Origin: Edaphochlamys debaryana
Taxonomy: Eukaryota > Chlorophyta > Chlorophyceae > Chlamydomonadales
DNA length: 64,000 bases
NCBI GenBank assembly: GCA_016858145.1
Contig: JAEHOE010000017.1
Coordinates: 1,273,860 to 1,337,859, forward strand
Direction: 5' to 3'
A program made the translations under genes and the position numbers. Shown in pieces: positions 45,872-55,440 of this stretch. Under the pieces are notes generated by a model. That model did not search any database. It saw only the letters and a list, made by a program, of their open reading frames with translations, and was not told the origin of the DNA. How positions within the stretch are numbered: the first letter of the stretch is position 1; each line of letters begins with the position of its first letter.

Positions 45872-48800
45872 CTACTCCTCGTCACGGTCGTGCGCGCGGC
45901 GCGAGCTGCCGCCCTTGTGGCCCATCTCCTGCGGGGTTCCGATGGGTGGGGCAGGGGCGGCAGGGGGTCAATGCAACGTGCAACTAGCCGGGTCTTGCCC
46001 ACCAGCCGGATGCGACAGGGTATATAAGCAACGAGCAAAGCAGTCCCGCCCAGGAATACCCCAGCACGTAGAGCGCATGTTACCTTCGATTACCTTCGGC
46101 AGGGGGGGCTGGCGTCAGCCCGGGGTGGCGTCGGGTGGACGAGGGTGTGGCGCACGGCGCGCGTACCTTGCGTACCCTCAACCCCCGTTCCCCCGGTGAA
46201 GCGAGTGAACCGGCTCCCGTAAGCCCCCTCGCACCTTGTAACCCTCCTGCCCCAGCTGCTTCTTGCGCGCCTCCCCGCCCTTGTGACCCATCTCCTGTGG
46301 GGGCCGTGACAAGCAAGACGAATGGCCAGCAAGGCCAACATGAGCAGATCCAGATCCATGAAGCCGCAACCCCCAGCTGTACGTCTTCCTCCATTGCACC
46401 AGTAGACGGCTCAGCCCCCATGCGCCGACGCGTGAAGGTACACGGCAGGGGCTGCGATCAGGCCTACGCCTCAGGGTTGCAGGCCCTCAAAGCCCGCTTG
46501 GTGGCCGCACCTGGTAGCCCTCGTGCCCCAGCTGCTCCTTGCGGGCCTCGCCGCCCTTGTGGCCCATCTCCTGAGGAAGCCGCGGCACAAGAATGGGTAA
46601 GCACAGGTGGACATAGGTACCGCCACAGATCACTCTGCAGGCACCAGTCCATGCCGTTCCAAGCCTGAACGCCCCCCTCCTCCTTTGGAGAGCTTCGTTA
46701 TGCTGCCTGGTAAGGTGACGCCGCATTAGGCTCGCAAGAGCAGGGCTGCGGATAGTTGCCGACCAGTGCAATCGTTGCACTTTGCTGGCCTGCTTTTCGC
46801 GTAACTCGTCTCCCGTGTCTCCTTTCCCCCTCCTTCGCTGCCAGCCGCACCCACCTGGTAGCCCTCGTGCCCCAGCTGAGCCTTGCGTGCCTCCCCGCCC
46901 TTGTGGCCCATCTCCTGTGGAAGCGAAAGGGGTGAGTGGAAGGCCGGGCAGGGTGAGCGAGCGGCATCACTACCCGCACATCCTCTTGCCCCCGCTGGAG
47001 CAGGACAGAAGGGTTCAAAGTCAAGTGTAATGCAGCGCAGTGCATGACGGCACACGACAGAGGCAGGGAAGAGACGGGAGGGCGAGAAGCATGCAGACCA
47101 GCCGTGTGCGAGGGCTTCATCTCGCATCCCGCTATCCCATTATCTCTTCCCACCTGGTAGCCCTCGTGCCCCAGCTGCTCCTTCCTGCTCTCGCCGCCCT
47201 TGTGGCCCATCTCCTGTGGGGCAGAGGCGGTGCCGGGCAGGAACGCGACGGCATGGTGAATTAGGGGCGGTGTACCGTAGTATGGGTATTGAGTAACAGG
47301 AGTGGGTGCCGTGCGCCTCTGGCGGCTGGCCACGAGGGACTGAGGACCCGGACGTTGGGGCACCCAGGCCACGCCCCGCAAGCCTGGGACCACGCTATTG
47401 CCTGGGACCACGCTGTTGCCTGGCTGGATGGACCTGGCCTGATCGCATGCCCCCGTAACACCTACCTGGTAGCCCTCATGCCCCAGCTGAGCCTTGCGCG
47501 CCTCGCCGCCCTTGTGGCCCATCTCCTGTGGACAAGCAAGGATCGTACATGCGGGTCGCAGTGTGGTTCCTCCCTCCGTTCCTATCATGCTTTGCTTTGT
47601 GACGCATTAGTGCAGCTTCAGAGTCCACGTCGCATGTCAAAGTTACAGCGTGCAGAAAGGTGGGACGTAAGGTGCTCAGAAGCCCGCACCCACCTGGTAG
47701 CCCTCGTGCCCCAGCAACTTCTCCCAAGCCTCCCCACCCATGTGCCCCATCTCCTGTGCACACGTGGATCGGAGGAGGGGAGGGAACTGAGCGTCTGCAG
47801 GTATGCTGGCGCATATGGAGGGTCAAAGCATACATCAGGCGACGAAGAAGGCACAGCATCACAAGCAAGCGGAGACTTTGCAGCTTTTCAGGCAGATAAG
47901 GATGCGAGTGTGACATTAATTGGATCAGTTTCCAGCTGAGCCCTCATCAGTTGCTCAGATCCCCGCACCTGGTAGCCCTCGTGCCCCAGCTGCTCCTTGC
48001 GAGCCTCGCCGCCCTTGTGACCCATCTCCTGTGGGGGGCACGACAGCGCTGATTCCCGTGCGGGACACAGAGAGGCCCATGCATGCATGTACCTTGCCGT
48101 GCGAGCTGTGTCGAAGTCCAGTATTGATTGGCCATTGGCGGAGGCATCCGCATCCCAGGCTACCGTCCCTTCCAAGTCCCTCCACGCATCTCCCACCTGG
48201 TAGCCCTCGTGCCCCAGCTGCTCCTTCCTGCGGCGGGTGGACGGGGCGAGGCGTGTGGAGATATTGTTGTAGCGTAGCCGGCAAGGCACGCGACGCTTCA
48301 CATACTCCGTTACGTGTCGAGTGACTCGTACATACACAGTGTGAAGGTCTCGGTTACCCAACCAGGCCTATGCTCCCGACCCCCAGGGCTCTATCGCTGA
48401 GTCCTGTGAGCATACTCAGATGCAGTACTATCGGATGATAGCAACGCATGCGAACAGACGCTTAGAACCCAGGGTTACTGTCCCTACGGCTTCCCGACTG
48501 TGAGCGGGTGCCGTACGGGAACTCCCCTTGAAATAGTCTTCGCTGGCTCGTAGCCAGACACTTCGGACGAGGCTAGCAAACCTCAAGCGTTGTGTGCCGG
48601 GTCATAACCAGCCTAAGACATTCGTTACGCTGACGCTAGACTCGCTATCCGACAACAGAGATGCCGTTCATAGGAAGGCGGACAAGTGTGCTCAGGGACC
48701 GTGTCCTCCCCCGCTCGCCTCTACATCAATCTAGCCCCACCTCCAAACGCACGGCAGCCACAGCTGTCTCCGGGGCGGGGCCCCACATGCTCCAGCCAGG

Positions 48801-49573
48801 CCCCCACGCCATGGCCTCACCCACCTACCTGTGATGGGCCAAACCCGGACAGCTGCACGTGGGCCCCACCCACATGTTCCACCTGTTCACTCCACATCGT
48901 CCCCCCGTCCACCTGTTCACTCAACATTATTCCCCCATCCACCTGTTCACTCCACATTATTCCCCCACCCACCTGTTCACCCAATATCGGTCCCCCACCC
49001 GCCCGTGCATACATCCCGCCTACTTCATCCCCACCCCCCCACCCACCTGGCGCGGCCGCCAATGACCCCGCCCACGCTCTTCTTCTGGTCCGTGGTCAGC
49101 TCATCGTAGGCGCAGCCGAAGCGCTCCTGAGGGGGTGGGGCATGAAAGGGTGGGGCATGGAAGGGAACGGAGGGCCGGTAACATCGCACACTGGTGTCAG
49201 GGTCAATCATGAGGATGGCACACCCGCAGGCCGCTCAGCTCCCAGCTCATCTTGCAGGGCAAACTGTGCCCCTGCGCGGCCGGTCCCTTTCACTCCTCTC
49301 AGCCTCCCTCTCCTCCCAGAATCCTGCCCTCCTCCCGCCCTGTGGCCCGCCCCGGCCCTCCCCGCACCGTACCTTGGCCACGGCCTCCAGCTCCTCGCGC
49401 GGGTGCGTGCTGTACGCCACCAGCCGATCGGCGCGGCCCCCCGCCCCGGCGGCGCCCAGGTTGGCGCGGGGGCAGGGTGCGGCCACGGCCGCGGGCAGCG
49501 GTGGCGGCGCGGCGCCGACGGCGGCGGTGGAGGCGCGCCAGGCGGAGCGGGCGACGAAGGCGCGGGCGAGCAT
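45872..49573 (-). CDS. Group 1 LEA (Em-like) protein with one 20-residue motif per exon, predicted organellar
   Basis: Eleven exons encode 262 aa: 49573-49373, 49126-49047, 48227-48197, then seven 60-nt exons (48028-47969, 47753-47694, 47525-47466, 47213-47154, 46914-46855, 46570-46511, 46294-46235) and 45928-45872. Exon 1 encodes a 67-residue targeting-like leader (MLARAFVARSAWRASTAAVG), mitochondrial or plastid. Exons 2-3 give TDQKKSVGGVIGG joined to RKEQLGHEGYQ. Each 60-nt exon encodes the LEA_5 motif EMGHKGGEARKEQLGHEGYQ or a variant, bounded by phase-0 introns. The last exon reads EMGHKGGSSRRAHDRDEE then stop. Group 1 LEA proteins are hydrophilic, disordered protectants that accumulate on drying or salt stress. 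Copy 2 of the array (47694-47753) is the most diverged. The architecture lets any repeat exon be skipped in frame. Confidence 0.93.
46235..48028 (-). repeat. Seven dispersed 60-nt LEA motif exons
   Basis: Seven near-identical 60-nt units (complement of 47969-48028, 47694-47753, 47466-47525, 47154-47213, 46855-46914, 46511-46570, 46235-46294). They are separated by 215-284 bp introns that are not obviously alike. The conserved core is catctcctg at one exon end and tggtagccct(c/t)(a/g)tgccccag at the other. Confidence 0.95.
48879..48998 (-). repeat. 30-bp minisatellite, four copies, in LEA intron 2
   Basis: Unit ccacctgttcactccacatt followed by attcccccac, four copies at exact 30-bp spacing (48879, 48909, 48939, 48969). 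It lies within the intron between the exons ending at 49047 and starting at 48227. Confidence 0.9.
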
Positions 49574-50400
49574 GGCTCCGGGAGGGTCGAGGATAGCGCC
49601 GCGAGGCGGTGTTGAACCTCGAAAGGGGTTTGTTGCTGCGGCTGAACTGACTGGAGAGGCGGGATTCGTGTTGCGCTAGACTGCGAGTTGAGCGTGTGTG
49701 CTGTGGTGCTGTGGCGCAGCGCATTAAGGCAGGGAGCGTGAGGAGGCTCGAGGCGGCGTGGCGGCAGCGTGGCGGCCCCGTCACCCATGTCGCGCTGCGC
49801 GCCCACTCACCCGCACCAGAGCCGGACACGTCACAGCCGGCTGCACTTGCGCTGCCGGGAACACTCAGCGTCGACAGGGCGAAGAGCAATGCGCGCTGTG
49901 GCGGATGGCGGCGAGGAAGGCGGTCCCGCGGGTCGCCGGAGTCTCGAACCCCTTGCTTCCGAACTCGATGCTGCACGAGTGTCAGCTCTTGAGCATACAC
50001 TTACACAAGGCCGGGAGAGACATTCCCCCCGGCATTCCACCAACTCCGCCCTGCCCTAACGAGAGGAAAGGCAGGCCCCAGCCCTCTCCCCCCAGGAGAC
50101 CCCGCAATCAATCGTGCCAGCATACGCTAGGCACCCACACCCCTCGCTCTCACGGTATTCCACCCGCGCTCGGCTCACGAAGTCAAAATCACTCGGTGCA
50201 CTGCGACTCATAAATCATCCTGCGAGGTCCTCTGCGAGTCACCACAATCACTACGACGGCCCAAGCCGTGAGCACCCGCCGCCGCCGTCAAGGTCCTCGG
50301 CGCTCCCGCTGGTTGCCACGCGCCGCTAGACCAGTCAACGCTTGTTGAAGCAGAGCAATGCAAAGCCATCAACGTCAAGAAAGGTCAAGTCAACCTGTGT
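49574..50400. other. Intergenic: PUB gene 3' region and LEA promoter
   Basis: Both flanking genes are on the minus strand. The right part holds the PUB gene 3'UTR, with TGTAA at 50001-50005. The left part should contain the LEA promoter. No stress element could be assigned. Confidence 0.45.
50001..50005 (-). terminator. TGTAA poly(A) signal, PUB-domain gene
   Basis: TTACA on the plus strand, about 400 bp past the minus-strand stop at 50401. Confidence 0.55.
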
Positions 50401-51517
50401 CTATGCAAGCAGCGAGACGAGACCGTGCCGGGTCTGGTCCTTGTTCTCCTTGTGGAGCTTGTCACGAGCGGCCTCGACCACGCGGACCTGCAGGAAGGGT
50501 ACAGAGGGGCGGTAGGAAGGGTGACTTCGGGTCTACATAATGGCTATAAGGCTAGTCAGGCCTGGTAAGTCCAGAGCACACGCCGCGATCCCCGTCTGCC
50601 AGTAAACCACCTGCTCCTTCCAGAACCTCCGCAGACAGTCGGATGCAGCCGCGCATAGCCCTCTGAACTAGGCCGCCCTCGTCCTTGCTACTGCGCCCGC
50701 CTCATCTGCCTCGTCGAGCATGCTACACCCCTGTGCCCGCCTCGTGAGCGTCGACGCCGTGCGCTCACCTGCTGCATGCTCATGAACTTGCCCGTGGGGA
50801 TGACGAGGAAGGAGTCGCCCTCGGCCTCCTCGGGGGTCCACCCCAGGGCGGCCATGGCCTCCAGCGCGTGCGGCACGTCCCCCAGCACCTGCTTGACCTT
50901 GGGGTTGCTCAGCCGTACCCGCCGGAACTTGTCCTCCTTGGGCTGCGGAAGGCGGGAGTGAGTGGGGGAGCGCGTTAGGGCGTGGCTAAGGAGGTTCGAC
51001 GATGTGGGTCGGCCGAGGTGGCGTGAGTGAAAGACGCGATGTGGGTTGCGAGGCACGGGGGAGCGCGGGAAAGTGGGATGCCATCAAAGTCCGGCTGCTA
51101 CAGCATAGGCCCAGGTGCCACCCCCTCTCACTACCCCCCTGCCCTGCAACCCCCTGCTAGCCCCTGGGTCCTGGGGCGGGCCCTCCCCACCCTCCCCGAT
51201 CTGCAACTGAGCTCTGAGCCTTTCCCACCTGCACGGCGGCGTTGTATACAAGCTTGTGAATCATCTCGACTGCCTCGACGCTCTTCACAGCCTATCAGGG
51301 AAGGTAATGGGACGGGTCGCGGCTCGAGTAAAGGTGGCCAAGGGCTCTTTACTAGATGTAAAGCTTGCAGGAGGAGGCGGAAGTCGCTGCGGTGCGAGCA
51401 GCAAGGGCCCACGGAAGCGCCCAAGAAGATGGGACACGGTCGCACCAGCATAGCGGCCTCCACATCGCTGGGCTTAGGGGGCGGCAGCTTAGCGGAGACG
51501 TAGCCACCGTAGCCCAT
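50401..51517 (-). CDS. Small stand-alone PUB-domain protein
   Basis: Four exons (51517-51446, 51291-51229, 50942-50769, 50487-50401) encode 131 aa and all are phase 0. Residues ~25-125 form a PUB/PUG domain: AVEMIHKLVYNAAVQ, then KFRRVRLSNPKVKQVL, VPHALEAMAALGWT and SFLVIPTGKFMSMQQVR. This is the order seen in peptide:N-glycanase and UBX-family proteins. PUB domains bind the C-terminal tail of the AAA ATPase p97/CDC48. Here the domain is almost the whole protein, with no UBX, UBA or transglutaminase part. It may be a CDC48 adaptor or competitor; that role is inferred. No targeting signal was seen. The Gly/Tyr start (MGYGGYVSAKLPPP) follows an A-rich leader. Confidence 0.8.
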
Positions 51518-52687
51518 TTTTGAGTGAACGCCCTTGAAACGCCGAAGCTGTTGCGGATGGACTCAGATGCGAGGCGACCGCGGCCCACGAACGGACTCGG
51601 CAAACAACGGGCAGGCGCTGCTGCTGACGCACACGCTGCTAACGACTGACTGGCCGAAGAGAACTAGCTCGCTCAAGCAGCGCTCAAGCGGGGGTAGGGT
51701 TTGAAGTATTGAGCTAGCTTCTGGGGCCAGGGAACACAGTCGCTTTCAGGGCAGCGGTGCAGAGGGCAGCAGTCCTGCTATGTATATGCAGGCGGCGGAA
51801 GGGGCCGCTCTTTAAATGAAGGCCAGCGGCCACATGCGGGCAGACGGGTCGCGGGCCTCGCCGAGCCCCGCCAGGCCCACCTCTGCATCACACGCACGTA
51901 AACATAGCCGATTGTATCGAGTAGTCCGGTCGGGAGCGGCAGCCAGCTCGGACGGACCCATGGGCGATGCAGCCTTGAATGGCTGCGCCCCAGCGCGCCC
52001 ACCGCCCTCCGCCCTGCGCTGCCCCGCTCCCCAGCCACGATGTACTGATACTCTGGCCCTGCGACAGAATTGCTTGCACACTGTGTCGATTGTAGAGGCA
52101 CGCGGGACTTCAGAGAGAGGCGGTTACAAAGTGAGGAGGATGCAGGCACACGGAGGTCTCGCCGTTGCCTCCTCCCTCTGCCTCGTTGTTAATCGTCAAA
52201 GCCCCCCATGCCTTAATCCTGCCTCTTTCCACCCACACCCACACAGAGGAGGCGTGGCCTGGGCATGCTGACTCCAGGCAGTATGGCAAATACGACCCAA
52301 AAGCCAGAGCGGACGACCCCCAATCCCCGGACTCGCACGCCTACTCCATCCGCGTGCAGTGTGCACGCACCACCCCTTCCGCAGTCCGCCGCTGCCAACA
52401 CGGGGTCTTGGGCACATGCACACTCAGCTAACCCCTGCTTCCACACCCAATATGATGTACGAATACTGCGGTATGTATGTATGAATACTGCTTGGAGCAC
52501 GCGCACCCATTAGGGTCACAATCCCACGCAGGCGCCCCTGAGGAGCCTATCTAGGAACGAGGACAGGAAGGAGTACAATACCATTATGTACAGCTATGTG
52601 CAGCGCAGGATGAATGCTACTGTCGATGAATACGCAACGCAAGTTAGCTCAGGTTACTCCAGGCTCCGTCGAACAACCCCGGGCTGC
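51518..52687. other. Intergenic region between PUB and proline-rich genes
   Basis: About 1.2 kb, both flanking genes on the minus strand. It should contain the PUB promoter and the 3'UTR of the proline-rich gene. No gene or strong repeat was found on either strand. Confidence 0.4.
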
Positions 52688-54165
52688 TCACAGCCCCCGG
52701 CGCCTGCCCGCCGGCTTGGGGGCCGTGGGCGGGCGCTTGGGCCAGCTGGCCGAGCCATAGGCGGGGGGCTGAGCGCCATAGACCGGAGGTTGGGAGCCAT
52801 ACGCCGGGGGCTGAGAGCCGTAGGCGGGAGGCTGGGAGCCGTAGGCGGGAGGCTGGGAGCCGTAGGGCGGAGGGACGGCGGAGGGAGGCTCGGTACTGTC
52901 GGTAGTGGGCGCGGGGCTGGGCGGAGGCACAGGAGAAGGCGAGGGCGAACGCGGTGGTGAGGATAAGGGCGAGGGTGAGGGCCGCGGGGTCGGGGGAGCA
53001 GGGGGCGAGGGATGCGGGGACCGAGGAGGGGGCGGCGGAGGCGGGGGCGGCGGTGAAGGAGGCCGGGGCGAGGGTGGTGGCGGCGGGGGAGGCGACGGAG
53101 GAGGTGGCGGAGGAGGGGGAGAAGGAGATGGAGGGGGAGACGGAGAGGGAGAGGTAGGAGGAGGGGTTGAAGGAGAGGCAGGAGGAGGGGGGGACGGCGA
53201 GGGCTCCGGGGAAGGCTCGGGGAAGGGCTCGGGCGACGGCCCGGCGGGAGGCTCGGGGGAGGGCTCGGGGGAGGGCTCAGGAGAAGGCTCGGGCGAAGGC
53301 TCGGGGGAAGGCTCGGGGAAGGGCTCGGGCGAGGGCTCGGGGAAAGGCTCGGGGGAGGGCGCGGGGGAAGGCTCGGGGAAAGGCTCGGGCGAGGGCTCGG
53401 GGGAAGGCTCGGGGAACGGCTCGGGCGAGGCCTCCGGCGAAGGGTGCACGCTCGGCGAGGGCGAGGGGTCCGGGAAGGGCTCGCCCTCTGGCGGCGGTCC
53501 CAGCTGGGCCCTGGACGGCAGGCCCGCGCACATGCGGTTGAGGGCCTGCTGCGCCGCCAGCTGTACTGTCGTACCGCACGTGTTCCACTCGTCCCGCGTG
53601 CAGTAGCAGTACGAGAAGAAGTCGCCCACCTGCCGCGGGGGATGGGGGGGGGGGGGGGCGGGGACACGGGGGTTTGGAGTGGGTTTGAACGGGACGAAGG
53701 AAGGAGAGCACCTTGCGGAGGACAGCACAAAGCCCGCATACGTGTTGCACCGCTTGCCCTTGCCCCTCCCTTTCCCTCCCGCCCCCCTCACCTGCACCGT
53801 GCACGAGTTGGGGCATCCTGTGGCCGGGTTGGGGCGCTGCCATGGGTTGCACGTGGCGCTGCACGCCCCGAAGCCCGCCGCGCACCAGGACAGCAGCACG
53901 GTGCCCACGCAGCTCAGCGCGCAGAAGCAGTCCTCCAGGGTAGTGGCGTCGGCGGGGAGCAGCGGGCAGCGGGCGTTGGTGCAGTCGTCGCCCACGCAGC
54001 CCACGGGGGGGTACAGGCCGCCGCACTGCACGGAGCCCTCGTCGCCAGCGCCCGTGTGGCTGAGCAGCTTGCGGGGCGAGGGCGCGGGCGAGGTGGCGGG
54101 GAGGGCTGCGGCGGCCAGGGAGGCGGGCAGCGGGCCGGACCAGGCGGGGCGGCGGAAGAGGGAGG
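52688..54165 (-). CDS. Ser/Pro-rich wall-type glycoprotein with Cys-rich N-terminal domain (first exon unresolved)
   Basis: Two exons are clear: 54165-53792 and 53629-52688 (stop TGA). The 54165 exon begins in phase 1 after a CAG acceptor, so a first exon with the ATG and probably the signal peptide lies upstream and was not found. The N-terminal part has many Cys residues in short spacing ([43 protein letters not shown]), like secreted algal domains. About 150 residues of [12 protein letters not shown] units and then [10 protein letters not shown] runs follow. Such (SP)n stretches are hydroxylated and glycosylated in volvocalean wall proteins. The C terminus has five PP.YGSQ repeats and a basic end. 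It resembles pherophorin/HRGP-type proteins, but no pherophorin domain signature was recognised. Confidence 0.7.
52790..53460 (-). repeat. Coding repeats of the proline-rich protein
   Basis: Two arrays. At 53190-53450 the repeated ~18-bp unit ggctcgggggagggctcg (plus strand) encodes [16 protein letters not shown]. At 52770-52875 a ~21-bp unit ending gggagccgtaggcgggaggc encodes YGSQPPA. Both are prone to length change. Confidence 0.8.
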
Positions 54166-55440
54166 CTGGGGGTGGGCAGGGAGGCAGGGGCGGGAAAGCA
54201 GTTAGGAAACGCACCTATCTGTGGTTTGTTCGCAACAGGAAGAGGATGTAAAATAAATCATGAATGGCGGTGTGTTCGCATGAGCCCCTCTGTAACACGC
54301 ATAGGGGCGGCACGTGCCCCTCAAGGGGGCAGACGTGCGTAACAGCTCACGCAGTTGGCTTAGCAGGCGGGGACAGGGCGGCAGTGCGCTCACGCCGGTG
54401 GGCAGGGCCAGACACAGGCAGGCAGGCAGCGGCGGGCGGGGGCACACACAGGCACACACAGAAGCCAAAGCAAGGTGCAATCCAAAGGCGCACATACACG
54501 GCCCTACACGGCTGGAAAGCGCCGTGGCCACCCAACAGTCCCCAACGGCAACCGCAAACAGTAAACGGCTTTCACAATTGTAGACAAGAAAGGTAGTCAA
54601 TTGCTTACGCAATAGCAGCAACTACAATGAGAAACACGCGTGAGCGGGGGCTCCGACGGGTCTCGCGGGGTTGGGGCCGGTGATCCGGTCCGGGGCGTGC
54701 GGAAGCGTCTCTCGCACGCGGGGAACCATAATATGGTCCCAAACGTGCGAAAGCCGCTTAACCCGCAAGACAGCCCGCTAAGCACCCAACAAGCCATCAT
54801 GAATGCTCCCAGGTCGATACGGGGCTGCAATCAAGCGCAGCGGCGGTCGGCTGGTGTGCGCACTGCGCTGGGATGCGGTTTGACTTCTGCGGGCCTGCCG
54901 GGGCGCGAGCCCCTAGCCGACGACGCTGCTATGCACACACGAGGGCGAAGGATAGTGCGGCTACAAGGGCGTCTGCACCCCCGCGAGCAAGAATCATCGT
55001 GCTGCAGCGGTGCTCGACTCCTGGCAGTGCGCAAGGTGCAGCAAGCGCTGGCACCAGCAGCATGTAGAGTGCTAGCCTGGCAGCGACTCTAACGCGACAG
55101 CGTCGCTGCTATTGCGGTCAAACTGTCGTCTGGAGGACGCATCCCCCCGGACTTGGACAGCTTGCGCCCAGAACGGAGCAAGAGTGCATTGCCTATATGT
55201 GCTCAACACGCCAAACGTTTCTTGCACCAGTCGGCCAGCCCTTCGGTTGAGGCACAGACCCGCCCATGCCCATGCACTCGAGTGTACCCGAACGCCGCTG
55301 CGTACCCACAGGTCCCACACCACATGCCCCCTGACAACTCAAGGCATATTACCGTAGGCTATACTGCATCTCCCAGCTAGCCCGGCCAAACACACTCTGG
55401 CGTAACTGGCGATGGCACGGCCCAAGAGGCCCTGACTACA
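54166..55440. other. Divergent upstream region, proline-rich gene / acidic-protein gene
   Basis: About 1.3 kb between divergent genes. The missing first exon of the proline-rich gene must be on the minus strand here, probably within the first few hundred bases. An ATG near complement 54261 gives the wrong phase and too short an intron. No other gene was recognised. Confidence 0.4.

Noticed and set aside
45872..48235. Regular ~60-bp repeats with spacers, CRISPR-like at first sight
   Set aside because: The repeats encode the LEA_5 motif in frame, have splice borders on each side, and spacers are 215-284 bp introns. The genome is eukaryotic.
49925..50000. tRNA-like GGTTCGAGACTCC block on the minus strand
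   Set aside because: The B-box is imperfect, no matching A-box or acceptor stem pairing could be found, and the region lies in a 3'UTR or promoter interval.
52905..53606. Gly/Glu-rich plus-strand frame of 233 codons
   Set aside because: It is the antisense of the SPEP/SPPP repeats of the proline-rich gene on the minus strand, whose splice sites and Cys-rich domain support that strand.
54202..54261. Minus-strand ATG followed by IYFTSSSCC as first exon of the proline-rich gene
   Set aside because: It ends in phase 2 while the next exon needs phase 1, and the intron would be under 50 bp. The true first exon was left unresolved.
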